DNA of 13,163 bases from an uncultured Verrucomicrobiota bacterium (GCA_946482165.1 CAMLQS010000118.1:1-13163), one strand, 5' to 3'; numbered from the stretch's first letter, positions 1-6,685 are shown. Numbers and translations: made by a program. The notes: generated from the letters alone by a model not told the origin.

Positions 1-318
1 TGCCTTTCATATGCCCCAGGGAGGGAGGCCACAACCTCCGAGATTCGCGCCAAGCTTCCGTATAATTGCGCCACCCGGACTCCCGGGAAATGAGGGCCGG
101 AGTGGCCGAGAGACACCGAGCTCGCGGAAGGTTGGTGCGCGGCTCCGGGATCGGCACCAAGCCGGCGACCGGCCCGATTGCCGGGGTGGGGCGGGAATAT
201 TCTCGGTAAGCGAAGCCGGAGGCCCCGGCCGGCGTTGGCGTTGAAACTCGGCGCGGCGCGCGTGGGATTGACGGCGCGGACCGCCGCAAGCCGCGCATTT
301 TCAAGCCCCTGTTCTCCC
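1..318. other. Upstream GC-rich stretch with no recognisable gene
   Basis: I find no convincing coding region here; the short open frames have no family resemblance and a composition typical of GC-rich noncoding or shadow frames. An exact TATAAT hexamer sits at 61-66, but nothing like TTGACA lies 16-18 bases upstream, so it is at best half a promoter. A 7-bp perfect stem (TTGGTGC at 132-138 with GCACCAA at 154-160) follows about 70 bases later, so a short leader RNA for the acyltransferase is conceivable. I compared the stretch by eye with tRNA, RNase P, tmRNA and several riboswitch cores and saw no match. Confidence 0.4.
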
Positions 319-1413
319 ATGAACCCTCCTCTTCACGGCACGCGCTCTTCTCCGTTGGCGAGCGTCCAGGCTTTGCGGTTCGTGGCGGCGTTCCTGGTGA
401 TGTGCGCGCACGCGAAAGGCGTGCTGCGCGACGAGGAGATCTGGTCGTCTTTCGACACCGCGATGGGGGCCTGCGGCGTGGACCTGTTTTTCGTGATCAG
501 CGGGTTCGTGATCGCGATGAGCGCGGCGCGGGCGGTGAGCGCGCGGGCGTTCATGGCGGACAGAATGCTGCGAGTGCTGCCCCTCTATTTTGCGGTATCG
601 GCGGCCTTCGTGGCGAAGCGGGTGCTTTCGGGCGAAGGACTCACCGCCGATCTCGTGGTGAACAGCGTGCTCTTCCTGCCGCTCCTGGAAATGGACGACT
701 ACTCGGGCACGGTGCATCCCTATGGGTGGAGCATCGCCTACGAGATGTGGTTCTATGGCTTGCTGGCGCTGTTGCTCGGCTCGGTTGCCAAGACGGGAGT
801 CGTCGCGGTCATGCTGTGCGCCACGGTTCTTTCGGTCGGCTGCGTGGTGACGAGTCTCGCCTACAACGGGGCGTGGTTGCTGCCGCGCTTTGTCTTCGGC
901 CCGCTGGTGCTGGAGTTCGCGGCCGGTTGCGCGCTCTACCTCCATCGGGACAAACTGAAGACGCACGCCCGCCATGCCTGGGCGGCGCTTCCGGTGTGCC
1001 TGATCGCCCTGCCGTTCACCAGCTACCTCGGCTATCCGACGGAGGTCATCGGACGTTCGGGCATGAGCTTCGCCCGCGTCCTGATTTGGGGCGGGCTGGC
1101 GGCGAGCGTGTTCGTGATATTCTACACGGCGGAGAAAACGGTGCGCTGGCCGAGGTGGCTCGTCGCGCTCGGGACGGCCTCCTATTCGATCTACATGATC
1201 CAGCCCTTCGTGGTGCCTGCGGTGCGTCAGCTCGCGCTGACGGGCAGCGCGCGTGTGGCCGTCTTTTTCCTCCTCTCGACCGTGGGCGGCTGGTTGATGT
1301 ATCTATGGTTCGAGCGTCCGCTGCTGGCCTTCGTCCGCTCGTGGGCGGGTCGGAGCGAGGCGCCGGTTCTGCCACAGGTGAAGGGCGGGATCCTGCCGCG
1401 CCCGGCGGCCTGA
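319..1413 (+). CDS. Acyltransferase-3 family membrane protein (OafA/ExoZ-like)
   Basis: A 364-residue polytopic inner-membrane protein of the acyltransferase-3 family, which moves acyl groups (usually acetyl) onto O-antigen, exopolysaccharide or other envelope glycans. Visible hallmarks are the first helix with Arg20 and His31, the motif GVDLFFVISGFVI at 53-65, GWSIAYEMWFY at 136-146 with Glu142, and FERP at 331-334 in the last helix. About ten hydrophobic segments are spread over the protein, a normal length for the family. In the SYSIYMIQPF motif (288-297), the position that is often His in the family is Gln295. The ATG at 319 is chosen because it puts the first helix near the N terminus; a longer frame opens at 178 but adds only Arg/Ala-rich sequence. 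No Shine-Dalgarno precedes it. It stands alone, converging on the next gene, so the substrate cannot be deduced. Family assignment is secure, substrate unknown. Confidence 0.9.
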   Translation: MNPPLHGTRSSPLASVQALRFVAAFLVMCAHAKGVLRDEEIWSSFDTAMGACGVDLFFVISGFVIAMSAARAVSARAFMADRMLRVLPLYFAVSAAFVAKRVLSGEGLTADLVVNSVLFLPLLEMDDYSGTVHPYGWSIAYEMWFYGLLALLLGSVAKTGVVAVMLCATVLSVGCVVTSLAYNGAWLLPRFVFGPLVLEFAAGCALYLHRDKLKTHARHAWAALPVCLIALPFTSYLGYPTEVIGRSGMSFARVLIWGGLAASVFVIFYTAEKTVRWPRWLVALGTASYSIYMIQPFVVPAVRQLALTGSARVAVFFLLSTVGGWLMYLWFERPLLAFVRSWAGRSEAPVLPQVKGGILPRPAA

Positions 1414-1454
1414 TGCGCAGGGCGCGGGCATGACGATGGGCGAGAGGTGACGAG

Positions 1455-2288
1455 CTATCGGAGGAGAATGCCGGCCACGGAATCCCAGAGCCGGGTCGGC
1501 GCGATCTGAGTGACCATGACACCCCAGAGCGCGAAGGCGGCCCAGCCCCCGGCGAACCAGCGGTCGAACTTTTTCGCGACCAGGCAACGCGCCGCTAGGA
1601 AGAGCGCGCCGATCAGCACGGAGAAAAAGAACACGCCGAAGATCCGGTCGAAGACGCCGCCTTGGTAGAGGCGGTTGAGCGGGTCGATGCGGGCGATCGC
1701 GGCGCTCACGGCGGCCAGCGAAGCGAGGAACATCATCGGCCGGTGCGCGGCCGGGCGTTTGCGCCAAAAGACGCCGACCGCGACGAAGAGCCCGAAAAGC
1801 ACCCCGGTGCAGACCGGGATGGCCATGAACTGTTTCGCGTTGAGCGGGCCGAACATCAGGCCGGGAGGAGCGACCTTGCACGCGGCGATGCCGAGCTTCA
1901 CGCCAAGCGCCACGAGCACGACCGCGAGCATGGCGCCCACGCGGCCGAGCGCGAAGTGAACGGCGCGTTTGCCGCTGGCGACGAGGAAGGGCTGCGCCAG
2001 CGCGAGCAACATCCAGAGCGACATCGCGAGACTGTGCGCGATGACGAGCGTCTTGATCGGCGGCGTGAGGGGGCGGCCCGGATAGGCCATGCCGCGGAAG
2101 TAGAAATGGTGAAACCCGGCGAGGGTGAGTCCGAGCAGGATCGCGGTGGCCGCGGTGTAGAACCAGCGTTGCGCGGTTTGTTCGCGGACGGCGCGAAGGT
2201 CGGCGGCGCGCGGTGTGGAGGCCGGGCTTGTTGAGGACGCGGAGGAACCGGAGGGCGTGGAGGGTGCGGAAGCTGGCGTGCTATTCAT
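1455..2288 (-). CDS. Seven-helix membrane protein of unknown function
   Basis: A 277-residue protein with a Ser/Thr/Ala/Pro-rich N-terminal tail (1-30) followed by about seven hydrophobic segments (roughly 42-60, 80-103, 116-135, 157-175, 185-200, 216-235, 245-262). Histidines occur at helix ends: His60-His61, His85, His111 and His182. It resembles by eye a widespread group of uncharacterised 200-250-residue proteobacterial membrane proteins with paired patterns such as AHSLAMSLWMLL, HFALGR and HRPMM, but I cannot name a characterised member; heme or metal binding by the histidines is only a guess. The ATG at 2288 is favoured because it is preceded by a GGAGG Shine-Dalgarno and begins the part with membrane segments; the same frame runs further upstream through ktrA antiphase sequence that is not real coding. 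It lies 233 bp downstream of ktrA on the same strand, separated by a long palindrome, so it is probably transcribed separately. Its 3' end is 41 bp from the convergent acyltransferase, with no visible terminator between. Confidence 0.8.
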   Translation of the reverse strand: MNSTPASAPSTPSGSSASSTSPASTPRAADLRAVREQTAQRWFYTAATAILLGLTLAGFHHFYFRGMAYPGRPLTPPIKTLVIAHSLAMSLWMLLALAQPFLVASGKRAVHFALGRVGAMLAVVLVALGVKLGIAACKVAPPGLMFGPLNAKQFMAIPVCTGVLFGLFVAVGVFWRKRPAAHRPMMFLASLAAVSAAIARIDPLNRLYQGGVFDRIFGVFFFSVLIGALFLAARCLVAKKFDRWFAGGWAAFALWGVMVTQIAPTRLWDSVAGILLR

Positions 2289-2293
2289 TTGCG

Positions 2294-2298
2294 CCTCC
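2294..2298 (-). promoter_or_regulatory. Shine-Dalgarno GGAGG of the 1455-2288 gene
   Basis: On the minus strand GGAGG is followed by five bases (CGCAA) and then the ATG ending at 2288. It decides the start of this gene, and it is the only clear ribosome-binding site in the window. Confidence 0.7.
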
Positions 2299-2353
2299 GC
2301 GCGTAGGCGGCTTGGACGCGGAAGGAAATAGTGAAGTTGGCTTGCGATCGGAG

Positions 2354-2524
2354 TCAGCCCGGAAACGGCAGTCGGGCGACGGAGTATCGCGCAAGATGTT
2401 GAGTTGAACGACGCTCGCGGAATCCCGACGTGCACCCGGCGGGTGCATGGAGCGGGTGACGCGGGCGGCAGGCGGCCGACAGCTTGTGCGATCCGACCCG
2501 ATCCGACCGCCGTTTCCAGGCTCA
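2354..2524. repeat. Long imperfect palindrome at the ktrA 3' end (fold-back or MITE-like element, or structured 3'UTR)
   Basis: The 84 bases 2354-2437 and the reverse complement of 2441-2524 align without gaps over their outer 48 positions with 34 matches. The first 22 positions match at 19, including GGAAACGGC[A/G]GTCGG (2361-2375 against 2503-2517). Positions 33-48 match at 13 (TCGC-CAAG-TGT). The centre is a perfect 7-bp hairpin: TGCACCC at 2431-2437, loop GGC, GGGTGCA at 2441-2447. The right arm takes in the ktrA stop codon (2522-2524). A perfect tandem 10-mer, CGATCCGACC, lies inside that arm at 2489-2498 and 2499-2508. No T-tract follows the hairpin on either strand, so it is not a standard intrinsic terminator. 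The family is not recognised. Confidence 0.65.
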
Positions 2525-3232
2525 GGGCGTCTCGGCCTCGAGGAAGGCGCGCAGGCCCTGCTCGGGGCCGAAGAGGACGAGCACATCGTCCTTGCCGAAG
2601 GGCTCGGCGAGGGCGGGCGTGCCGAGCGTGCGATAGGCGAGGGGGGCGTCGGGATCGGCTTTGAGGAGGCCGCCGAAAAGGGGCTTTTCCGGGCGTTTGA
2701 TCGTCACCAGGCGCACTTCGTGGACGCGGAAGAGCTCGGCGCAGGAGGTGATGCTCTGCCCGACGAGTCCGGGCGGCACGGCGGCGTCGATGAGCGCGTG
2801 GCCGCTGCCCATGTCGATGCCTTCGACGGCGCCGCGCATCAGGAGCGAGTGGGCGAGGCCGCGCGCGGCGAACTCCTCGGGCACCACGAGGCGCTCGACC
2901 TTGAGGAGGCGCAGCAGGCGTGCGTGCATGGGCGAGAGCACGCGGCAGACGAGGCGCCTCGCGCCGAGCTCGCGGGCGCGCATGGTGAAGGCCATCGAGG
3001 CCTCGAAGTCGTCGCCGATCGCGATGACGACGGCGTCGAGCTCCTCGAGCGGAAAGCGGGTGAGCGCGACGGTGTCGGCGAAGTCGATCACGGCGGCGGT
3101 GGCGACCTCGTCCTTCACGGCGGCGACGTTCTCGTCCTTGCGGTCGAGGGCGACGACCTCGGCGCCGAGCTGGTTGAGGTTGAGGGCGAGGTTGCGGCCG
3201 AAGACGCCGAGACCGACGATGAGGCATTTCAT
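2522..3232 (-). CDS. ktrA: K+ uptake regulatory subunit, KtrA/TrkA family (RCK domain)
   Basis: A 236-residue cytosolic RCK protein that forms the nucleotide-sensing ring under the KtrB-type K+ channel. The Rossmann N-terminal half shows the dinucleotide motif GLGVFG (7-12), an acidic residue ending the second strand (VVALD, Asp30) and AIGDDFEAS (72-80) in the region that contacts nucleotide. A TrkA-C (RCK-C) domain fills roughly 137-221, ending in a KDDVLVLFG strand. The single N+C domain pair and the length fit KtrA/KtrC rather than the doubled TrkA of enterobacteria. The ATG at 3232 starts directly at the first beta strand; no Shine-Dalgarno is present. It follows ktrB by 36 bp on the same strand, so the two are almost certainly cotranscribed and the products assemble together. 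Its stop codon lies within a long palindrome. Family certain; the Ktr rather than Trk label rests on size and operon pairing. Confidence 0.93.
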   Translation of the reverse strand: MKCLIVGLGVFGRNLALNLNQLGAEVVALDRKDENVAAVKDEVATAAVIDFADTVALTRFPLEELDAVVIAIGDDFEASMAFTMRARELGARRLVCRVLSPMHARLLRLLKVERLVVPEEFAARGLAHSLLMRGAVEGIDMGSGHALIDAAVPPGLVGQSITSCAELFRVHEVRLVTIKRPEKPLFGGLLKADPDAPLAYRTLGTPALAEPFGKDDVLVLFGPEQGLRAFLEAETP

Positions 3233-3268
3233 GGCGAGGAGGGAAAGGGGCGGGGGGAGGCGGGGCGC

Positions 3269-5059
3269 TCAGGAGAGGACGATGTTGGTCTCGGGAAAGC
3301 GCAGCGCGGAGGCGGGCCGTCGGCGGATGAAGGACATGACAAACACGAGCACGCCGACGCGGCCGACGAGCATGGCGGCGACGAGCACGAGTTTGGCGGC
3401 GTCGCCGAGGCGCGGGGTGATGTCGCGCGAGAGACCGACGGTGCCGACGGCGCTCACCGCCTCGAAGGCGAGGCCGTCGGGCGGCAGCTCGGGATGGAGG
3501 ACGCAGAGGGCGACGGCGACCGCGGTGTTAAAGCCGATCGCGACGAGCAGGATGGAGAGCGCGCGATCGCTGAGCTCCTGCGGGAGGCGGCGGCCGAATA
3601 CCTCGATGTCGCGCCGGCCGAGGACGATCCGGCGCAGGGAGAGGAGCGCGAGGGCGAGCGTGGACGTCTTGATGCCGCCGGCGGTGGAGGCGGGGCTGCC
3701 GCCGACGAACATGAGGAACATGAGCAGCGCCGCGCTGGCGGGAAAAAGCCCGCCCATGGGCGTGATGTTGAACCCCGCGGTGCGCGAGCTGACCGAGTAG
3801 AAGAGGGCGGTGAACCAGCCCGAGCCGCCGCCGGCGGCTTCGCCGCGGCCAAAGGCGAATTCGGTGAGCCAGAGGGCCGCCGCGCCGCCGAGAAGAAGGG
3901 CGAGCGTGGTGAGCAGGACGAGGCGGCTGTTGGCGGTGAGGCGGGGCGGGATGGCGACGCGCAATCCGAGGCGGCGGCGGGCGGAACCCACGAGGTATTC
4001 GTGGAAGTTCTTCACCACGGGGAAACCGAGCCCTCCGAGGACGATGAGCGCCATGACGAGGGAGAGGACGCCGCGGTGGTCGGCGACGCGAGGATCGGCG
4101 AGTCCGGAGGAGAGCGTGGAGAAGCCGGCGTTGCAGAAGGCGGAGACGGCGTGGAAGAGCGCGAAGAAGGGCAGGCCCGCCGGCGCGTCGGCGGCGTCGT
4201 GAAGGGTGAAGTAGATCAGCCCCGCTCCGAGCAGCTCGATGCCGAAGGTGAAGGTGACGATGACCGCGAGCACGGTCCCGACGTGCCCGAGGTTTTCCTC
4301 GCTGAGGAGATCCTGGAGTCCGATGCGGTTGCGCAACGACACGCCGCCTCCCATGAAGAAGGCGAAGAAGTAGGTGAGCGTCATGACGCCCAGTCCCCCG
4401 AGCTGGATGAGGCCGAGGAGCACCCATTGGCCGTGCAGCGTGAAGGTGGCGGGGATGTCGAGCGGGGAGAGGCCGGTGACGCAGACCGCGCTGGTGGAGA
4501 CGAAGAGCGCGTCGACCCACGAAATGCCCGCGTGGGTGGCGTTGGGCAGCTTGAACAGGAGGGTGCCGAGCGCGATGAGGAGCGCGAAGCTCAGGATGAA
4601 GACCATGCCCGGCGAGAGGGAGCGCCCGCTCAGCCAACGGTTGCCGCGGATGGCGCGCAGAGCGAGGAAGGCGAGGAGGGTGAGCTGCGTGCCCGCGAGG
4701 TAGAACAGGGCGATGGTGACGGAGGCGAAGCCGGTATCGAGGCCTTGCAGCCACGCGACGATCGGGCGCCCGAACGCGAGTTCGAGTCCTGCCGCGAGGG
4801 CGATCAGCGCCTCCACGCGGCGGGTTTTGAGCAGGTCGAGCCGGCGGGGCGCGAGCGCGAAGCGAAGAAACTCCTGCGCGACGAAGAGGCCGAGGATGCC
4901 TCGGGTGGAGTCGGCGACGGCTTCGCGCAGGTCGAAGACGAGCGGGAAGCCCAGCACCAGGACGAAGAGGCCGAGGGTGAGCAGGCCGCAGAGCAGCAAG
5001 GAGAGGTCGAGCAGGCGCGCGACACGGGCGAAGACGGGTTCGGTAAGTCGAATGCGCAA
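3269..5059 (-). CDS. ktrB: K+ channel-like transporter subunit, KtrB/TrkH family, with N-terminal extension
   Basis: A 596-residue inner-membrane protein with the four P-loop repeats of the Trk/Ktr/HKT superfamily. The selectivity-filter segments are visible at VCVTGL (192-197), FCNAGF (308-313), SRTAGF (425-430) and VGTVGLS (538-544). The intramembrane gating loop is GGSPASTAGG (453-462), and the conserved arginine of the last helix is Arg567 in GRVG. The channel core begins near residue 148, so about 145 residues with perhaps four extra hydrophobic segments precede it; classical KtrB proteins of about 450 residues lack these. With ktrA 36 bp downstream it should form a KtrAB K+ uptake system. 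The start is uncertain: the assigned codon at 5059 is TTG with no Shine-Dalgarno, no ATG is available nearby, and the next credible start would cut into the first hydrophobic segment. Sodium dependence cannot be read from sequence. Confidence 0.93.
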   Translation of the reverse strand: MRIRLTEPVFARVARLLDLSLLLCGLLTLGLFVLVLGFPLVFDLREAVADSTRGILGLFVAQEFLRFALAPRRLDLLKTRRVEALIALAAGLELAFGRPIVAWLQGLDTGFASVTIALFYLAGTQLTLLAFLALRAIRGNRWLSGRSLSPGMVFILSFALLIALGTLLFKLPNATHAGISWVDALFVSTSAVCVTGLSPLDIPATFTLHGQWVLLGLIQLGGLGVMTLTYFFAFFMGGGVSLRNRIGLQDLLSEENLGHVGTVLAVIVTFTFGIELLGAGLIYFTLHDAADAPAGLPFFALFHAVSAFCNAGFSTLSSGLADPRVADHRGVLSLVMALIVLGGLGFPVVKNFHEYLVGSARRRLGLRVAIPPRLTANSRLVLLTTLALLLGGAAALWLTEFAFGRGEAAGGGSGWFTALFYSVSSRTAGFNITPMGGLFPASAALLMFLMFVGGSPASTAGGIKTSTLALALLSLRRIVLGRRDIEVFGRRLPQELSDRALSILLVAIGFNTAVAVALCVLHPELPPDGLAFEAVSAVGTVGLSRDITPRLGDAAKLVLVAAMLVGRVGVLVFVMSFIRRRPASALRFPETNIVLS

Positions 5060-5193
5060 GGGCGTGAAGGTGGGCGACGGGCGGAGCGGGATCGCGAACT
5101 TGAGCCGGCCCGGCCGGGGACGGAAGACGGAACCGTGTCCGGCGGAGGAGAAGTCTCGCGGAGGTCGGGCGGTCCCGAAACGGCGCGCGCTCC

Positions 5194-5377
5194 GTCAGGC
5201 GCTGTCTTCGAAATGAACCGGTGCCTCGTGAGAGGGATGCCATGCTCGGCCAAGGCGACCGAGGCGGAGACGGGCCGGCGTGCCCGTGCCGCCGTGGACA
5301 ACGCCGGCCCTGCTTGGCTTCCGTCTCACCCGCAGGCGCCAGAAAAGCACCGGGTTATTCTGAAGACAGAGCCTGAC
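5194..5377. repeat. 184-bp long imperfect palindrome between elyC and ktrB
   Basis: The outer arms 5194-5226 and 5345-5377 are inverted copies of each other with 27 of 33 matches: GTCAGGC, CTGTCTTC, AAT and CCGGTGC are conserved in order. Inner arms 5228-5251 and 5306-5329 match at 19 of 24 (GTGAGA-GGA-GCCA-GC--GGCC). The right side carries about 15 extra bases between the two paired blocks. The 54-bp centre is GC-rich. The left end lies in the ktrB leader and the right end starts 8 bp past the elyC stop codon. I see no convincing target duplication or open frame, and no T-tract. It may be a fold-back/MITE-like element or a structured RNA expressed with elyC or as the ktrB leader; I do not recognise a family, including the ydaO-type c-di-AMP riboswitch sometimes found before ktr genes. 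Confidence 0.65.
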
Positions 5378-5385
5378 TCGTTGGC

Positions 5386-6255
5386 TCAGCCCCGCCACCA
5401 CGCGACGAGCCCGGCCCACGCCTGACCGAGGTATTCCCGCCAAGCACGAGTGCTGTTGGACAACGATTCCGAGTTCCAGGTTGCCCACGAGAGCGTTCGG
5501 CTGGCTTTGTCGCGCCCGAGGAAGTCGGAGGGGCAGGGGAAGGCGTCGAGGCCTTCGCGTTCGGCGAGCTTCATTGCGCGCGGCAGATGCCATGCCGAAG
5601 TGACCAAGGCGACTCTCTCCTCGCCGGCGAGGCGGCGCAGGGCGGCGATCTCCTCGGCCGTGTCGCGCGCTGTATCGATTTCCACAATACGACCTCGGGG
5701 CAGTCCGAGTTCCGCCGCCGCGTCGGCGAGAATGCGCGCGTGCGAAGGGGGCGGGGCGTCTGCGGGGCCGCCGGCGTGGGCTTCGCCCCGCGGTCCCAAC
5801 ACCACGAGCCAGGTCTCGGGCAGGGCGTGGGCGAGACGAACGCCTTCGACGAGGCGGGCGCGGGCGGAATGGCTCAGCCGTTGCCCGGCGGAGAGCTTGT
5901 CCGCGTCTCCATGCCCGCCGCCGAGCACGGCGACGAAACCCGCTTCGCGCAGCTCGGGCGGCCAGATCGTCGGGTCCGGCACGGAGGTTTCGGGGCCGGC
6001 ATCGGACGCGGCCGCGGCGCCCGTTGCGGGCGAACAGGGCGGAACGGGGGCGTAGTGGTTTTCTAATGACGCCACGAGAACGCTTGAGACGCCCCTGTTT
6101 CCGCAGGCGACCAGGATGAGCCAGCCGAAAAGAAGGGCGGTCCACGCAAGCCTTCCGCGCCGGCGCGTCAGGGCCCAGAGCGCGACGGCAAGAAGCACCA
6201 GCGCGAGGGGCAGCGGCATGAGCAGATGGCCGAGCAGTTTCTTCAGGAGGAACAT
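5386..6255 (-). CDS. elyC: ElyC-like envelope biogenesis factor (DUF218/YdcF family)
   Basis: A 289-residue membrane-anchored protein resembling Escherichia coli ElyC (YcbC), a factor needed for normal peptidoglycan and envelope assembly. Residues 2-28 (FLLKKLLGHLLMPLPLALVL...) follow the ElyC N terminus closely, a second hydrophobic helix spans about 36-51, and a DUF218 domain follows. Its signatures are VLGGG (110-114), DTAEE (198-202) and TSAWHLPRAM (219-228). Between the second helix and the domain is a Pro/Ala-rich stretch at 71-103 that helps explain why it is longer than the roughly 259-residue E. coli protein. The ATG at 6255 is chosen because it gives the ElyC-like N terminus; an upstream TTG at 6291 adds only a dozen Pro/Arg-rich residues. 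No good Shine-Dalgarno is seen. The gene is divergent from the tRNA-His and upstream of ktrB, from which a long palindrome separates it. DUF218 membership is secure; ElyC orthology is a strong inference. Confidence 0.85.
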   Translation of the reverse strand: MFLLKKLLGHLLMPLPLALVLLAVALWALTRRRGRLAWTALLFGWLILVACGNRGVSSVLVASLENHYAPVPPCSPATGAAAASDAGPETSVPDPTIWPPELREAGFVAVLGGGHGDADKLSAGQRLSHSARARLVEGVRLAHALPETWLVVLGPRGEAHAGGPADAPPPSHARILADAAAELGLPRGRIVEIDTARDTAEEIAALRRLAGEERVALVTSAWHLPRAMKLAEREGLDAFPCPSDFLGRDKASRTLSWATWNSESLSNSTRAWREYLGQAWAGLVAWWRG

Positions 6256-6326
6256 TAGGCGGACTCTCGGTGGCCGCGGGTGGAGCGGCAATCACGCCGA
6301 CCGTGGAAGAAGAGGCAGAAGAAGGG

Positions 6327-6332
6327 TTGACA
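6327..6332 (+). promoter_or_regulatory. Candidate -35 box of the tRNA-His promoter
   Basis: An exact TTGACA lies 38 bases before the tRNA G-1. No good -10 hexamer is visible at the expected spacing (bases 6350-6355 read AGCGTC), so this rests on the -35 match and its position. Confidence 0.35.
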
Positions 6333-6369
6333 GACGCGTTTGGCTCTTGAGCGTCTTGCCCCTCCTCAC

Positions 6370-6447
6370 GGCGGCCATAGCTCAGTTGGTTAGAGCACAA
6401 GATTGTGATTCTTGGGGTCGCGGGTTCGAATCCCGTTGGCCGCCCCA
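6370..6447 (+). tRNA. tRNA-His (anticodon GTG)
   Basis: The full cloverleaf can be drawn. The acceptor stem GCGGCCA (6371-6377) pairs with TGGCCGC (6437-6443). The D stem is GCTC/GAGC (6380-6383, 6393-6396). The anticodon stem is CAAGA/TCTTG (6398-6402, 6410-6414) with loop TTGTGAT and anticodon GTG at 6405-6407. The T arm is GCGGG-TTCGAAT-CCCGT (6420-6436). The extra G-1 at 6370 opposite C73 (6444) is the histidine identity element and is genomically encoded, as is the CCA at 6445-6447. A T5 run at 6451-6455 could end the transcript. Confidence 0.97.
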
Positions 6448-6621
6448 TTGTTTTTAGCGGGGAGGAGCGGAGGTGGCGAAGGGAAGCCTCGCAAGTTCCC
6501 AGTGTCGCAAGGGCTTAAATACCGGGCGATAAAATTGAGCGGAATGCGGTCGGGTCGGGCGGGTGCGATGAACCATGCGTTGTGGCTGCGGTTCGTGGGT
6601 AGCAGCAGGCGAGGACTATTG

Positions 6622-6629
6622 GGACGTCC
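6622..6629. promoter_or_regulatory. Candidate operator GGACGTCC
   Basis: A perfect 8-bp palindrome at the left edge of the AT-rich island, about 50 bases upstream of the proposed -10 box. Position and symmetry suit a regulator site, but a single short palindrome in GC-rich DNA can arise by chance. Confidence 0.2.
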
Positions 6630-6655
6630 TAAAAAGTGAGTATTTTGCGCATGAA

Positions 6656-6685
6656 TTCCTAAGTATCTTAATTTAAACATATAAT
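6656..6685 (+). promoter_or_regulatory. Candidate promoter of the pseudopilin-PATR gene pair
   Basis: An exact TATAAT -10 hexamer occurs at 6680-6685 in the only AT-rich part of the window, with a poor -35 candidate TTCCTA at 6656-6661 and an 18-base spacer. It lies 190 bases upstream of the pseudopilin ATG. The -10 match and local base composition carry the call. Confidence 0.4.

Noticed and set aside
92..110. GGCCGGAGTGGCCGAGAG resembling the start of a tRNA-Leu or tRNA-Ser
   Set aside because: No anticodon arm or TTCGA T-arm follows within the next 100 bases.
2431..2447. Hairpin TGCACCC-GGC-GGGTGCA as an intrinsic terminator of ktrA
   Set aside because: No T-tract follows on the minus strand, so it was treated as the centre of the long palindrome instead.
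5224..5235. CCTCGTGAGAGG in the palindrome resembles the CRISPR repeat loop CTCGTGAGAG
   Set aside because: Only ten bases are shared, the flanks differ, and there is no periodic recurrence; probably chance in GC-rich hairpins.
5060..5385. Possible c-di-AMP (ydaO-type) or cobalamin riboswitch in the ktrB leader
   Set aside because: K+ transporter genes are plausible c-di-AMP targets, but the conserved cores of neither riboswitch can be found; only the palindrome is visible.
2447..5425. Open frame of 992 codons on the + strand opposite ktrA, ktrB and the palindrome
   Set aside because: It is antisense to two well-supported K+ transporter genes. Its product is a Glu/Gly/Arg/Ala-rich low-complexity chain, the expected by-product of a GC-rich gene read on the opposite strand.
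5195..6448. Minus-strand 417-codon frame overlapping elyC
   Set aside because: It runs in a different frame from the ElyC homologue, is Arg-rich, and crosses the tRNA.
6116..6457. + strand frame ending AIAQLVRAQDCDSWGRGFESR
   Set aside because: The C-terminal part is the translated tRNA-His and the rest is antisense to elyC.
6390..6680. Minus-strand frame with NGIRTRDPKNHNLVL
   Set aside because: This is the antisense translation of the tRNA, and the rest lies in intergenic sequence with no family resemblance.
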